A stretch of 53,657 bases of DNA from Marine Group II euryarchaeote MED-G36 (GTDB taxonomy: Archaea; Thermoplasmatota; Poseidoniia; Poseidoniales; Thalassarchaeaceae), in assembly GCA_002457595.1 (NCBI GenBank), contig NTJR01000001.1, positions 1 through 53,657 of the forward strand. The letters are read 5' to 3'. The position numbers were made by a program, and so were the translations under genes. The notes beneath the pieces were generated by a model. That model ran no database searches. It worked only from the letters and a program-made list of their open reading frames with translations, and was not told the origin of the DNA. Of the stretch, positions 34,498 through 43,248 are shown in pieces. The stretch's first letter is position 1, and each line of letters starts with the position of its first letter.

Positions 34498-35069
34498 TAA
34501 TCATTGCTTTATGCATGGGAATAGGGCTCGCTGCAGCCTCTGGATTCAGGGTTTTTCTCCCCCCTTTCCTCCTTTCAATTGCTGTTAGAGCAGATGCAAT
34601 AAATGTCGATTTAACAAGTACCCCATTCGAGTATTTTGATTCAAATGTTGCTGTTATATTGTTAGGTATAGCAACACTTGTTGAATTTGCTGGATATTAT
34701 GTTCCTTGGGTCGACAATTTGCTGGACTCAATTGCTAGCCCTGCTGCTGTAGTTGCAGGTACTGGTATGACTGCCCTAGTCCTTGCCGAAACAGATCCGG
34801 TGATTCAGTGGACTTTGGCAATTGTTGCTGGAGGTGGAGTTAGCGGAGTTGTACAGGGTGCAACTGTCGTGACTCGTGGTTTCTCGACTATGTTTACTGG
34901 TGGATTAGCTAATCCAGTAGTTTCTACAGGAGAGAATATAGCCAGTATTATATTGTCTATTCTTGCAATAGTTATAGCTCCACTTGCAGCCATATTAGTT
35001 GGTATACTGATGTATATGATTGCTAAGAAATGGATGCAAAATCGCTCCAAAGCTCAGGCTAGTGGCTGA
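34482..35069 (+). CDS. DUF4126 family membrane protein
   Basis: The protein has 195 residues. It begins with the family phrase MGIGLAAASGFRVFLPPFLLS and has YYVPWVDNLLDSIASPAAVVAGT and a glycine-rich middle (VAGGGVSGVVQGATVVTRG). Four to five spans are expected, with a basic C-terminus. The family is found in bacteria and archaea and has no proven function. It stands alone: a terminator precedes it, and its 3' end overlaps the convergent serS gene by 16 bases. Confidence 0.83.
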   Translation: MNEFDVIIALCMGIGLAAASGFRVFLPPFLLSIAVRADAINVDLTSTPFEYFDSNVAVILLGIATLVEFAGYYVPWVDNLLDSIASPAAVVAGTGMTALVLAETDPVIQWTLAIVAGGGVSGVVQGATVVTRGFSTMFTGGLANPVVSTGENIASIILSILAIVIAPLAAILVGILMYMIAKKWMQNRSKAQASG

Positions 35070-36334
35070 AGCACGGTCTGACCATTCATGTGTGGTATCA
35101 GGACATCTGGGACTCGAACAGTTCCATCCTCATTCTGATACTGCTCCATAATTGCGACAAGAGCCCGTGAAGTTGCTACAGCAGTCGAGTTCAGAGTATG
35201 AACAGCTGCATTGCCATCAGCAGTTCTGTATCTCATACGGAGTCTGTTTGCTTGATAATCCGTACAATTTGAGCAGGAAACTACTTCTTTGTATGCACCA
35301 GCACCAAACAACCAAGCCTCTAGATCGTATTTCTTTGCAGCAACCGTACCCATGTCTCCTGTGCAAATATTTACAATTCGATAGTGAAGGTCAAGGCTAT
35401 CCCAAAGTTCAACTGCGTTGTTCAATAATTCTTCATGATGGTCCCATGAATCATCAGGATTGCAGATAATTATTTGTTCAATCTTAGTAAATTGATGGAC
35501 ACGCCAAATTCCTCTATCTGACAAGCCATGTGCTCCAACTTCTCGGCGGAAGCATTGCGAAATTCCAACCTGTTTGATTGGTAATTCTGCAGGCTCAATA
35601 ATTTCATCCATCCTCATCGCGGTGAGAGGATGCTCACTGGTGGCGATGAGGTAGTATTTGTCAGGCTCAACACCATACATTACTGTCTCAAAGTCCGCCA
35701 AATCGGTAACTCCTTCGTAAGCCTCTCTATTCATCATCAAAGGAGGTTGGACTAGTGTGTATCCTCGACCAACTAGAAAGTTTGCAGAGTATTGTTGTAG
35801 TGCCATCTCTAGTCGGGCTAAGTCACCTTGTAGGAAGTAGAATCTAGAGCCTGCTACCTTGGCCCCTCTTGCTAGATCGACCCAATTATTTTGTTCAATC
35901 AAATCATTGTGGTTTTTTGCTTCAAATTTCAATTCAACCTTTTCTCCACGTAGGCTGTGAAGAGTATTCTTTTGATCATCTTCCCCCACTGGGACAGATT
36001 CGTGGAGAATATTTGGTACACGCATTCGAATAGAGTCACGCTCAAGAAGACAAGCATCTGCTTTCTCAGTCAATGCATCAATTTCTGAACCAATGCTCGC
36101 AACTTCGGCCATGATCGCCTTGGAAGCAGCCTCATCACCTGATTTCTTGGCTGCAGCAATTCCACGAGCAGCTTCATTCCGCTTCTTGCGCAATTGGTCC
36201 GAATCGTAGCGTGTCTGCCTCCATTCTTCATCCAAACGAATGACAGAATCTATGTTATCATGAGGGATATCGCGCTTGTCATGGTCTGCTCTCAGAACAT
36301 CCGCGTGTTCTCTGAACATCCTCATGTCTAGCAT
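35054..36334 (-). CDS. serS: Seryl-tRNA synthetase, common (bacterial/eukaryotic) type
   Basis: The protein has 426 residues. The start is ATG 36334, giving MLDMRMFREHADVLRADHDKR, the normal SerRS N-terminus; ATG 36364 would add 10 residues and run through a hairpin. Residues about 30-105 form the tRNA-binding coiled-coil arm (RQTRYDSDQLRKKRNEAARG). Class II motifs follow: motif 2 with QCFRREVGAHGLSDRGIWRVH, shown here in part as QCFRREVGAHG, and the C-terminal EVVSCSNCTDYQANRLRMRYR region. It is not the rare methanogen form. It charges tRNA-Ser and, through this, supplies selenocysteine where that is used. It lies 55 bases after the presenilin-like gene on the same strand. Confidence 0.94.
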   Translation of the reverse strand: MLDMRMFREHADVLRADHDKRDIPHDNIDSVIRLDEEWRQTRYDSDQLRKKRNEAARGIAAAKKSGDEAASKAIMAEVASIGSEIDALTEKADACLLERDSIRMRVPNILHESVPVGEDDQKNTLHSLRGEKVELKFEAKNHNDLIEQNNWVDLARGAKVAGSRFYFLQGDLARLEMALQQYSANFLVGRGYTLVQPPLMMNREAYEGVTDLADFETVMYGVEPDKYYLIATSEHPLTAMRMDEIIEPAELPIKQVGISQCFRREVGAHGLSDRGIWRVHQFTKIEQIIICNPDDSWDHHEELLNNAVELWDSLDLHYRIVNICTGDMGTVAAKKYDLEAWLFGAGAYKEVVSCSNCTDYQANRLRMRYRTADGNAAVHTLNSTAVATSRALVAIMEQYQNEDGTVRVPDVLIPHMNGQTVLQPLA

Positions 36335-36337
36335 GTC

Positions 36338-36358
36338 GACCAGCCGCAAGGGCTGGTC
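36338..36358 (-). promoter_or_regulatory. Perfect hairpin before serS
   Basis: Arms GACCAGCC (36338-36345) and GGCTGGTC (36351-36358) with a 5-base loop: an 8-bp perfect stem ending 3 bases before the ATG at 36334. It lies between the stop of the presenilin-like gene and serS. Confidence 0.6.
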
Positions 36359-36389
36359 CTTCATCCTTCAATGAATCGGGAGAAATCTG

Positions 36390-37463
36390 TCACAGGAATG
36401 TGATTGCTTGGAATAACTCAGCAGGTCCAACCGCAATTATTCCACTGATGATATATCCTAAAATTGCACCACCATTTAGTAGAGGAAGACCTGGTTGAGG
36501 ATTTCCTTGAGCCACGAACCACATGAGAGCAACATATCCAACAAGCCCTCCAATTAGAGTTCCAATGCCAACGAATAATTGTGCTAGATAAATATCTCCA
36601 AATGCGTTCCAGATTTCTCCTCCCCAATCTGGAAGGAAAGTGATTGCAGAGATTACTAACATTCCAGGGAAAATAACATCTCCTAATCCCATAAATAGGG
36701 CATCTCTACCTTTTTTCTTGGAAACCAATTCAGCATCATAGACTCCATCAAGAGGTGGTGGTGGAGGGGGTGAGTCAACATCTCTCATGATATCTCCCTC
36801 CTGTTCAAGGAAAGAGTAACCCTTCTCTTTAGGAGCTACCAGTAAGACGGGTAGTTTGAGTCCAATCATTGTATCTGCTAATTCAAGCATATGTTTTGAC
36901 TTATGAACGGCCCAGTAATCGTATATCGCTGCAAGAACCATGAACATAATGATCAAAGTAGGAACAAAAGAAATTCCAATCATCACTATTACACCTGCTC
37001 CGACCATTACGCCAACAGAGTTGACTACCCACCATTCAGGATATTTGTACAAGGCTACCATTGCACCCACTGATATCACAAAAGCACTCAATCCAACACT
37101 GGTAGCTGTAGCCAAACCAACAAGATAGAGGACAATTAGTGTAAATGGTTGAACTGAATAGAATAGACTCATCCAAAGTGCTAGCATTACAATGCCTTTG
37201 ATTAGGGCCTCAAGACCTTTTCTTGCAAGCCATATAATTACGACAGTGAAAACTCCAATCATTAGTAATTCAAAGAGAATAAAACCCGATTTTGTAGTCC
37301 CCTCTTCACCAAAGGCACGAGCTTCTGGAATATTGTATAATGGCTGGATGAAGATGCCTATTGCAATAGTCCCAACAAACATTGCAGCCATACCGGCCAT
37401 CGATTGCCATTGCTCTCGCATCATGTCGATGACACTTTCACTTTCGCCGGACACAGCCTCCAC
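36390..37463 (-). CDS. Presenilin-like (A22) intramembrane aspartyl protease
   Basis: About 357 residues with nine or so spans. The two catalytic aspartates of the family are visible: Asp182 in AIYDYWAV and Asp262 in FMGLGDVIFPG, the GxGD signature. The C-terminal PGLPLLNGGA corresponds to the PAL motif. Between the aspartates lies a cytoplasmic loop of about 70 residues with a Pro run (SPPPPPPLDG). Such enzymes cut membrane-spanning segments. The start is uncertain. GTG 37463 directly follows a small hairpin (37464-37476); GTG 37483 is another option. Longer forms would overlap the divergent folC start at 37531. Confidence 0.85.
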   Translation of the reverse strand: MEAVSGESESVIDMMREQWQSMAGMAAMFVGTIAIGIFIQPLYNIPEARAFGEEGTTKSGFILFELLMIGVFTVVIIWLARKGLEALIKGIVMLALWMSLFYSVQPFTLIVLYLVGLATATSVGLSAFVISVGAMVALYKYPEWWVVNSVGVMVGAGVIVMIGISFVPTLIIMFMVLAAIYDYWAVHKSKHMLELADTMIGLKLPVLLVAPKEKGYSFLEQEGDIMRDVDSPPPPPPLDGVYDAELVSKKKGRDALFMGLGDVIFPGMLVISAITFLPDWGGEIWNAFGDIYLAQLFVGIGTLIGGLVGYVALMWFVAQGNPQPGLPLLNGGAILGYIISGIIAVGPAELFQAITFL

Positions 37464-37530
37464 GAACTTCAAGTTCCATATCACTTTGACCCGTCCCCGA
37501 ACTACTACTAGGTGCGGCTGAGGCGAGTGA

Positions 37531-38748
37531 ATGAACGACCGAGAATGGCTCACACAAAGGCAGTTTGCAGGTATGAGTCTAGGTCTTGAGAGAATTGAAC
37601 CCTTGCTTGAGCGACTTGGCGATCCCCAGTCAAAATTCCCTTCAATTCACGTCGCTGGAACAAACGGCAAAGGCTCTCTATGTGCTCTTCTATCAAGTGC
37701 AGCTTGCGATTCTGGAATCAAGACTGGATTGTTTACAACTCCTCATCTAGTTACTGTTGAGGAACGAATTCGCATAGATGGGAAACCGATTAGTCCAGAA
37801 GAATTTGACAATTACCTAAACCGAATAAGAATGGCTAGTGAAGTCCTTGCTGCCGAGGGTGGCGAAGAACCAACTTTCTATGAGGCGACTTTTGCAATAG
37901 CCATGCTTGCCTTTTCAGATCTTGGTGTCCAACGGGGAATCATTGAGACTGGGATGGGTGGTGCTGGTGATGCAACCAGACTTGTCGATGCCGATTTGTG
38001 CGTGATTACTACAATTTCTCTTGACCACACAGAAGTACTAGGACCTACATTGGTTGATATTGCTAAAGCCAAAATTGGAATCCATAGAGAAGGTGTGCCA
38101 ATCGTTGCACTTCAGCATGAAAATTCTGAGGTTATGGAGGTTCTATCTAGTGTTGGTGATGATATTTGGTTTTATGAATCTGAAAATAATTCAGACCCAT
38201 GGAGAATTTGGAATGAGTTTGCAAACAGAATATGCTTGGTAATGAATTGGAATCCGGTAAACTCGAACACAATATGGCCGGGCAGGTCTCATAATTGGCC
38301 ACCTCAAGAATGGTTTAATCGCAAAGTAAGAATCAGTGCTGCACACAACTTAGAGGGCCTTTGCAAAGAATTAGATCAAACGCAAAAACCCTGCATAGTG
38401 GTTATCGGAATGACCGAGAAGGAGAATTTGGACGAAATACTTTCAGATGTCACATCAGAGATGTGGCACAGCAATATATTCCGTCATATAGTAATTACAG
38501 AACCAACTTCTGGTCGAAAACCAGCAGTTGATGCAGAAATTCTCAAGTCTCTGATTTGTGCAAACAGATTGGATTCTGCATTGATTCGAAGAAATCCAGC
38601 AGAAGCCCTCGAATCAGCAGTGATAATGGCTAATCAAGAGGGTGTTGATGTGTTAGTATTGGGTAGTGTTTATCTTGTCGGTGACATCATTAGATATGTT
38701 GTGAAAAGAGATGGATTGGACCTTTGGGAGCAACTTGTTGTCCATTAG
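37531..38748 (+). CDS. folC: Folylpolyglutamate/dihydrofolate synthase family protein
   Basis: The protein has 405 residues of the Mur-ligase fold. The ATP loop IHVAGTNGKGSLCALLSSA is diagnostic, followed by TGLFTTPHLVTVEERIRIDG and the second family motif FYEATFAIAMLAF. GIIETGMGGAGDATRLVDAD follows as the metal and substrate region, here quoted in part as GIIETGMGGAGDATR. It adds glutamate to folate or dihydropteroate. The C-terminal domain is less conserved than in bacteria (PCIVVIGMTEKENLDEIL). The ATG at 37531 follows GAGGCGAGTGA. It is divergent from the presenilin-like gene. Confidence 0.9.
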   Translation: MNDREWLTQRQFAGMSLGLERIEPLLERLGDPQSKFPSIHVAGTNGKGSLCALLSSAACDSGIKTGLFTTPHLVTVEERIRIDGKPISPEEFDNYLNRIRMASEVLAAEGGEEPTFYEATFAIAMLAFSDLGVQRGIIETGMGGAGDATRLVDADLCVITTISLDHTEVLGPTLVDIAKAKIGIHREGVPIVALQHENSEVMEVLSSVGDDIWFYESENNSDPWRIWNEFANRICLVMNWNPVNSNTIWPGRSHNWPPQEWFNRKVRISAAHNLEGLCKELDQTQKPCIVVIGMTEKENLDEILSDVTSEMWHSNIFRHIVITEPTSGRKPAVDAEILKSLICANRLDSALIRRNPAEALESAVIMANQEGVDVLVLGSVYLVGDIIRYVVKRDGLDLWEQLVVH

Positions 38749-38760
38749 ATGCTAAATGGA

Positions 38761-38778
38761 AGACCTCTCTGCGAGGCT
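38761..38778 (+). promoter_or_regulatory. Short hairpin before the small anchored protein
   Basis: CCTC, loop TCTGC, GAGG, with AG/CT extending the stem past one bulged A. It ends 5 bases before the ATG at 38784. Weak alone; listed because of its position. Confidence 0.3.
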
Positions 38779-38783
38779 TGCAT

Positions 38784-39110
38784 ATGACATCCCAGCCCAA
38801 TGACAAGGTCGAGGTAAAACTCGTCGTCGAGTCGAAAGACACGAGTTCGAAAGTAATCCTTATCATTCTTATTTTGGTGCTATCTGGTCTAACAATTGCT
38901 GTTATTGCAAAAGGTGGTCCTGAAGCATTACTATCAGGTGATGACGGTCGTGGTGTTGGAAATTGTGGAGATGGCATAGATAATGACAAGGGAGGTCAGG
39001 CTGATCGTGACGATCCTGATTGTTATGCAAATCCCAGTGTTTGGGAGGGATATGATCCGAATCGTACTGAGGCCAACAGAGATAACGACCCACCTGGTGG
39101 TCAACCCTAA
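38784..39110 (+). CDS. Small membrane-anchored protein with an acidic calcium-loop motif
   Basis: The protein has 108 residues. A charged N-terminus of about 25 residues is followed by one span (VILIILILVLSGLTIAVIA) and an outer part with CGDGIDNDKGGQADRDDPDC. This Cys-bounded Asp/Asn motif is common in surface proteins of myxobacteria and some archaea and looks like a calcium-binding loop closed by a disulfide. The tail is Pro/Asp-rich. The start ATG 38784 is preferred over in-frame codons that overlap folC. It is followed 9 bases later by the dCMP deaminase gene, but no functional link is evident. Confidence 0.7.
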   Translation: MTSQPNDKVEVKLVVESKDTSSKVILIILILVLSGLTIAVIAKGGPEALLSGDDGRGVGNCGDGIDNDKGGQADRDDPDCYANPSVWEGYDPNRTEANRDNDPPGGQP

Positions 39111-39119
39111 GGTGATTGA

Positions 39120-39557
39120 ATGAGTGAGAAGTGGGATGGTAGATTCTTGAATCTCGCAAAGCACATTTCAGAGTGGTCTAAGGACCCTTCAACTAAGGTT
39201 GGATGCGTTGTCGTTGGTACAGATCGCGAAATACGTTCAACAGGTTTCAATGGATTCCCTCGTGGGATTGAAGATTCAATAGACAGGTTAGAGGATCGTG
39301 AGCAAAAATATCCTCTAATTTGTCATGCCGAGGAGAATGCAATTATGCACGCGGCAAGAATTGGGATATCACTGAAAGATTGTGCTGCCTATGTTACATG
39401 GCCTCCCTGCTCAAGATGTGCACGTTCTCTTATTCAAGCCGGTGTGAATGAGGTTGTCTATCCTTCTAATTCAGAAATACCAGAACGATGGAAAGACGAT
39501 TTTGAAATCGCAATAGGAATGATGGAAGAGGCCGGTGTCAAGGTCCGTTCAGCTTAA
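39120..39557 (+). CDS. dCMP deaminase family protein
   Basis: The protein has 145 residues. The zinc site of the cytidine/deoxycytidylate deaminase fold is complete: HAEENAIMHAA (His ligand and catalytic Glu) and PPCSRCARSLIQAG (two Cys ligands). The N-terminal DPSTKVGCVVVG and TGFNGFPRGIED match dCMP deaminases, which make dUMP for thymidylate synthesis. It starts at ATG 39120 after AAGGTGATTGA. The 3' end overlaps the convergent kinase-like gene by 4 bases. Confidence 0.9.
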   Translation: MSEKWDGRFLNLAKHISEWSKDPSTKVGCVVVGTDREIRSTGFNGFPRGIEDSIDRLEDREQKYPLICHAEENAIMHAARIGISLKDCAAYVTWPPCSRCARSLIQAGVNEVVYPSNSEIPERWKDDFEIAIGMMEEAGVKVRSA

Positions 39558-40099
39558 TCATTGAGCATTCCCCATAGTTCTTCAAGGTCAGAATGAAGAT
39601 CATCAATTCCAGCGTCGTTGACTAATATCATGTCAGCCAAAGCAGCGGTTGCGTCAAGTGCTTGACCCGTCTCATCTTTGGCTTTGACTTCGGATTGCTC
39701 TTGAGCGATGAATGTGTCTTTGTCTGATGGGTCTCCTGTGCGAGCCCGATTCTGAACCCTACCCCAGCGAGATTCCATCCCTGCTCGAATTTCTATGAGA
39801 ATAAAATCCTCCCTTGTTCGAAAAGCCTCTACTTCCCCTGGCGTCCTGATTGAATCGATAACTGCATTATTTCCATCCAGTCTTTCAAGTAGCATCTCAG
39901 CAAGAACTCCAGGCCCTCCTTGTCTTCTGAGTTCTCTCCCTCCTTCGATTAGGGCCTCTCGACTCTCTTCTATTCCTTGAGCCATAAGCCAACTACGAAT
40001 GGAGTCAGAGCAGGATTCACTTGCCAATCCTTTACTGACAAACCAGTTGACAACAGTGGTTTTTCCCGACCCGTATCTTCCAGTCAGACCCACTAACAT
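39554..40099 (-). CDS. UPF0200 / dephospho-CoA kinase-like P-loop protein
   Basis: The protein has 181 residues. The N-terminus MLVGLTGRYGSGKTTVVNWF is a Walker A loop of the nucleotide-kinase fold. It is followed by GRELRRQGGPGVLAEMLLERL and AVIDSIRTPGEVEAFR, which match the archaeal UPF0200 family. The substrate is not known. ATG 40099 gives the standard N-terminus; ATG 40126 would add 9 unusual residues through a small hairpin (40103-40115). Fungal dCMP deaminases carry a related P-loop domain fused to the deaminase, and here the two genes are convergent neighbours, so a role in nucleotide metabolism is plausible. Confidence 0.8.
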   Translation of the reverse strand: MLVGLTGRYGSGKTTVVNWFVSKGLASESCSDSIRSWLMAQGIEESREALIEGGRELRRQGGPGVLAEMLLERLDGNNAVIDSIRTPGEVEAFRTREDFILIEIRAGMESRWGRVQNRARTGDPSDKDTFIAQEQSEVKAKDETGQALDATAALADMILVNDAGIDDLHSDLEELWGMLND

Positions 40100-40135
40100 A
40101 CTCCACTGGGCGTGGTGTTTGTCCATATTGCTTGC

Positions 40136-43132
40136 TCAAGACCAATATCTTCGAGTTTTTGCATATTGTAGTTCTGCGTTGTGTATGGAACGTAGTAGAG
40201 AGACTCGATTTCCACGTATATGTCCTCTAAGAAGTCTAGTTGCAGTTTCCTCGCCCACTCCTCTCCCCATCATTGCAAGAACCGCATCTTGTCCGTGGGT
40301 TCTGATTAATTCTGCATTCTTTTTCATTCGAGCCCTATCTTTTGGATCCTTACTTTCTATCCATCCGACTAGTAGTGATTCCATTCTTTCTGGTGCACAC
40401 GCTCTCATGGTTCCATTACACTTCGGGCATGGCTCAATACGATCTTCCATACGTCCTACACGTTTCCGACTTTTGTCCGAACAATTCAAACAAATTAGTA
40501 CACAACGTTCTGCTAGTAGCCGAGTCTCAAGTCTTTCTCGTAATTGAGCATCTGACCATGCAGGTAATAGTAAGTCACGTTCACTCTTGGGAGATAGACC
40601 AAGAGGTCCTGTTGCTGTGTGTACAATCTTAGCCTCACCATTCTGAATTTCACGAATTAGATCCATCGTTCCCTCGATATCCATACGTTCGTGGAATAGT
40701 TTCGAAAGAGCTTCTTCAACAACTGGTGTGCCCCTATATCGTTGCATTATCCCCTGAAGGTTGACTTTTCTTGGATCCGCTGCTTTCTGTAAAACCCCCA
40801 TCTTGCGAGCGACTTGAACTAGCCTCCATCTTAGTGCTCTTCCATTTGGTATTGTCATCCTCAGAATCGTTTCTAGAGCCTCTGGTGAAGTATTACTAAT
40901 CCACTCAATAACATGCACAGCCTTGGTTCCAGGAACTTGGAAGGCTATTCGATAAGGGTCAACTAGAGTTGTCCCCATTTTCCCTTCTCTCATTGAACCC
41001 ATTGCCTGTATGAAATGAGCCAAAGTTTCATTGATTTTTGAGCCACGACAAGTATTCAGAACTACAGTTTTTTGTCGTGTTTCAACGGTCAATACCTTGT
41101 CTGTTGGTAGATTCTCAGTAGCATCCAGATGTTCAGTTACCGCCCTTAACAAATCATCTCTAGCCACATCAGAAAGAGGATACTCATCAAATTCCAGATC
41201 TCCTTTCTGAGGTTCCATAGCCCCTACAGCAATCGCTGCACTGCGCCTTAGTCTGCCTACCTCTAGTGCAACTTCTATCGGCACAGGAGGCAATTCTCCA
41301 GCCCAAACTGGGGCCTCGCCTGTGTCTGATATTGGAGCGACTAGTAACTCAGATTGTTCTGGATCAGCATCAACAATCATCCATGTTCTTCCAGCCATAA
41401 CAAATCTTCGAGGTCTTCCACCACCATCCTCTCCTAGATTATTCAAAGATAGGACAAATGCCTCATCAACACTACCTAGTGTTTGACGAGTTACAGCATC
41501 TCTAACTCGATATGAGATTTCATCTGGAATCATTGAGAAATGATCTGTTCTATTTCGGCCAAGTCTTCCAGCTGGTGAAAACCAACCATTGGATAGTTCA
41601 CTAGGAACGTGTGGGAGCATTTCTTGAAGCCATCTTTTCTTGTCCTCCTCCTCACTTTCTTCTTCCCATGAAGGCCTCTGTTCGGGAATCTTTGCTCCTT
41701 TTTCGTTAGCCTTAATTGCTAGATTTTCCCATATCCTCGGATGCCAAATTGTAGCATCTGAGTCTTTTGGATCCTCAATCAATCGCAGTAACCAACGATC
41801 ATTGAGCACACGTAATACTGCTAGAGTATCGTCGTGACTCCATTCTGTGAAAATCGATGTTTGTTTGAGAATTTTAGTTACGTCATTTAGTGGCACAAAA
41901 GATCTCTCAGATGCCATTTGTAACATCTGATTAGCAGCTACAATACCTGGATTATACCTCCATTCGATTCCTTCTAGTTCACCGTTCATTGCTCTTCGTG
42001 CAATTACTGCCGACTCCGCGATGTCATCAATTTCCCACGCTAGAATATCACCTTTTCCGGTTCCTCCAAGATGATGCTCTGCCCTTCCTACACGTTGTAG
42101 CAAACGATCAACTGCTCTTGGACTGTTTAATTGGTGAACTCTTCGAATTGTTCCGATATCTATTCCTAATTCAAGACTAGAGGTGCATATTAATCCATGC
42201 AAATCTCCAGCGCGAAGAGCATCTTCCATGTCTCTTCGTGTCTCAGCTGCAAGACTACCATGATGAACTCCAACATTGATTTCAGGAACAATAGCACCTA
42301 GCCTCTGTGCAACAGTTTCGGCTGAAGATCTAGAATTAACAAAGACTAGAGATGGGGGGTCTTCAATCAAAATATGAGCTAGATGCCGAAAGGCTGCAAT
42401 TGATTTTGGTGAAATTGCCCATTCACCGGCGAGTAATTCGTCTTCAGGAGTGGGTGTTTCTCGATGAACAGTAACCTGAGTTGTTCTAGGTGCTGGACCA
42501 AATATTGCTTTTGCATCCTTAGACATCCAACTTGCGACCTCATCAGCATTTCCCACGGTTGCCGAAAGACCGATGCGTTGGAATTTTTTACCAACATTCG
42601 ATAAGGCTGCAATTCTCTCTAATCCAACCAGAAGTTGTGCTCCTCGCTCTGAGGATGCCATATCGTGAACTTCGTCCAAAACTACTGCTCTTACTCCTGC
42701 TAGGTGTTGGCGTAATCTACTTCCGAGTAACATTATTTGTGCAGTTTCAGGGGTAGTTACCAACAGGTTTGGTGGATTACGTGATTGTCTAGTCCGCTCT
42801 TTTTGTGTTGTATCTCCATGTCTTAGACCTACACTAATTCCCAATGGAGAGAGTAATTTCTCTAATCTTCTATCTATATCTCGATTCAAGGCTCGAAGTG
42901 GTGTTATGTATAGGATTGAGAGTCCTTGCCAGTTTTCCTCCAGAGCTCTTGATGCTAGAGGAAGAATTGCGGCTTCTGTTTTCCCACTTCCAGTTGGCGC
43001 AACCAGAATTCTATCTTTACTAGCGACCAGTTCAGTCGCAGAAGCTTCCTGAATAGGAGTTAATTCCCAGCCTCGTTCTTGTACGAGAGCACGTACATCG
43101 GGGTGAAAGCAATCTAGAGCAGAGCCATCCAT
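40136..43132 (-). CDS. lhr: Lhr-type superfamily 2 helicase
   Basis: The protein has 998 residues. All helicase motifs are visible: APTGSGKTEAA (I), VVLDEVHDM (II), GLSATVGN (III), VFVNSRSSAE (IV), TSSLELGIDIG (V) and QRVGRAEHHLGG (VI). The C-terminal half is the Lhr-specific region, with winged-helix and beta parts (VLTVETRQKTVVLNTCRG), and a zinc-like module near the end (CLNCSDKS and CPKCNGTM). Lhr proteins unwind DNA and DNA-RNA hybrids in repair. The start ATG 43132 lies in the loop of a possible 6-bp hairpin (43121-43140). The kinase-like gene follows after 36 bases. Confidence 0.9.
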   Translation of the reverse strand: MDGSALDCFHPDVRALVQERGWELTPIQEASATELVASKDRILVAPTGSGKTEAAILPLASRALEENWQGLSILYITPLRALNRDIDRRLEKLLSPLGISVGLRHGDTTQKERTRQSRNPPNLLVTTPETAQIMLLGSRLRQHLAGVRAVVLDEVHDMASSERGAQLLVGLERIAALSNVGKKFQRIGLSATVGNADEVASWMSKDAKAIFGPAPRTTQVTVHRETPTPEDELLAGEWAISPKSIAAFRHLAHILIEDPPSLVFVNSRSSAETVAQRLGAIVPEINVGVHHGSLAAETRRDMEDALRAGDLHGLICTSSLELGIDIGTIRRVHQLNSPRAVDRLLQRVGRAEHHLGGTGKGDILAWEIDDIAESAVIARRAMNGELEGIEWRYNPGIVAANQMLQMASERSFVPLNDVTKILKQTSIFTEWSHDDTLAVLRVLNDRWLLRLIEDPKDSDATIWHPRIWENLAIKANEKGAKIPEQRPSWEEESEEEDKKRWLQEMLPHVPSELSNGWFSPAGRLGRNRTDHFSMIPDEISYRVRDAVTRQTLGSVDEAFVLSLNNLGEDGGGRPRRFVMAGRTWMIVDADPEQSELLVAPISDTGEAPVWAGELPPVPIEVALEVGRLRRSAAIAVGAMEPQKGDLEFDEYPLSDVARDDLLRAVTEHLDATENLPTDKVLTVETRQKTVVLNTCRGSKINETLAHFIQAMGSMREGKMGTTLVDPYRIAFQVPGTKAVHVIEWISNTSPEALETILRMTIPNGRALRWRLVQVARKMGVLQKAADPRKVNLQGIMQRYRGTPVVEEALSKLFHERMDIEGTMDLIREIQNGEAKIVHTATGPLGLSPKSERDLLLPAWSDAQLRERLETRLLAERCVLICLNCSDKSRKRVGRMEDRIEPCPKCNGTMRACAPERMESLLVGWIESKDPKDRARMKKNAELIRTHGQDAVLAMMGRGVGEETATRLLRGHIRGNRVSLLRSIHNAELQYAKTRRYWS

Positions 43133-43248
43133 CTGACTCTATGCGTATGTGTGTTCGACATGAACCAATGGGTGTTATTACGAACCTATATTTTCTATTT
43201 TCACCAGTCCATCAAGAGAGAACTAACAAATCGGATGAGTCCTACCCA

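Noticed and set aside
39999-40547. 182-codon open frame on the plus strand
   Set aside because: It lies antisense to the kinase-like gene and the Lhr helicase, whose motifs are complete; its product has no domain.
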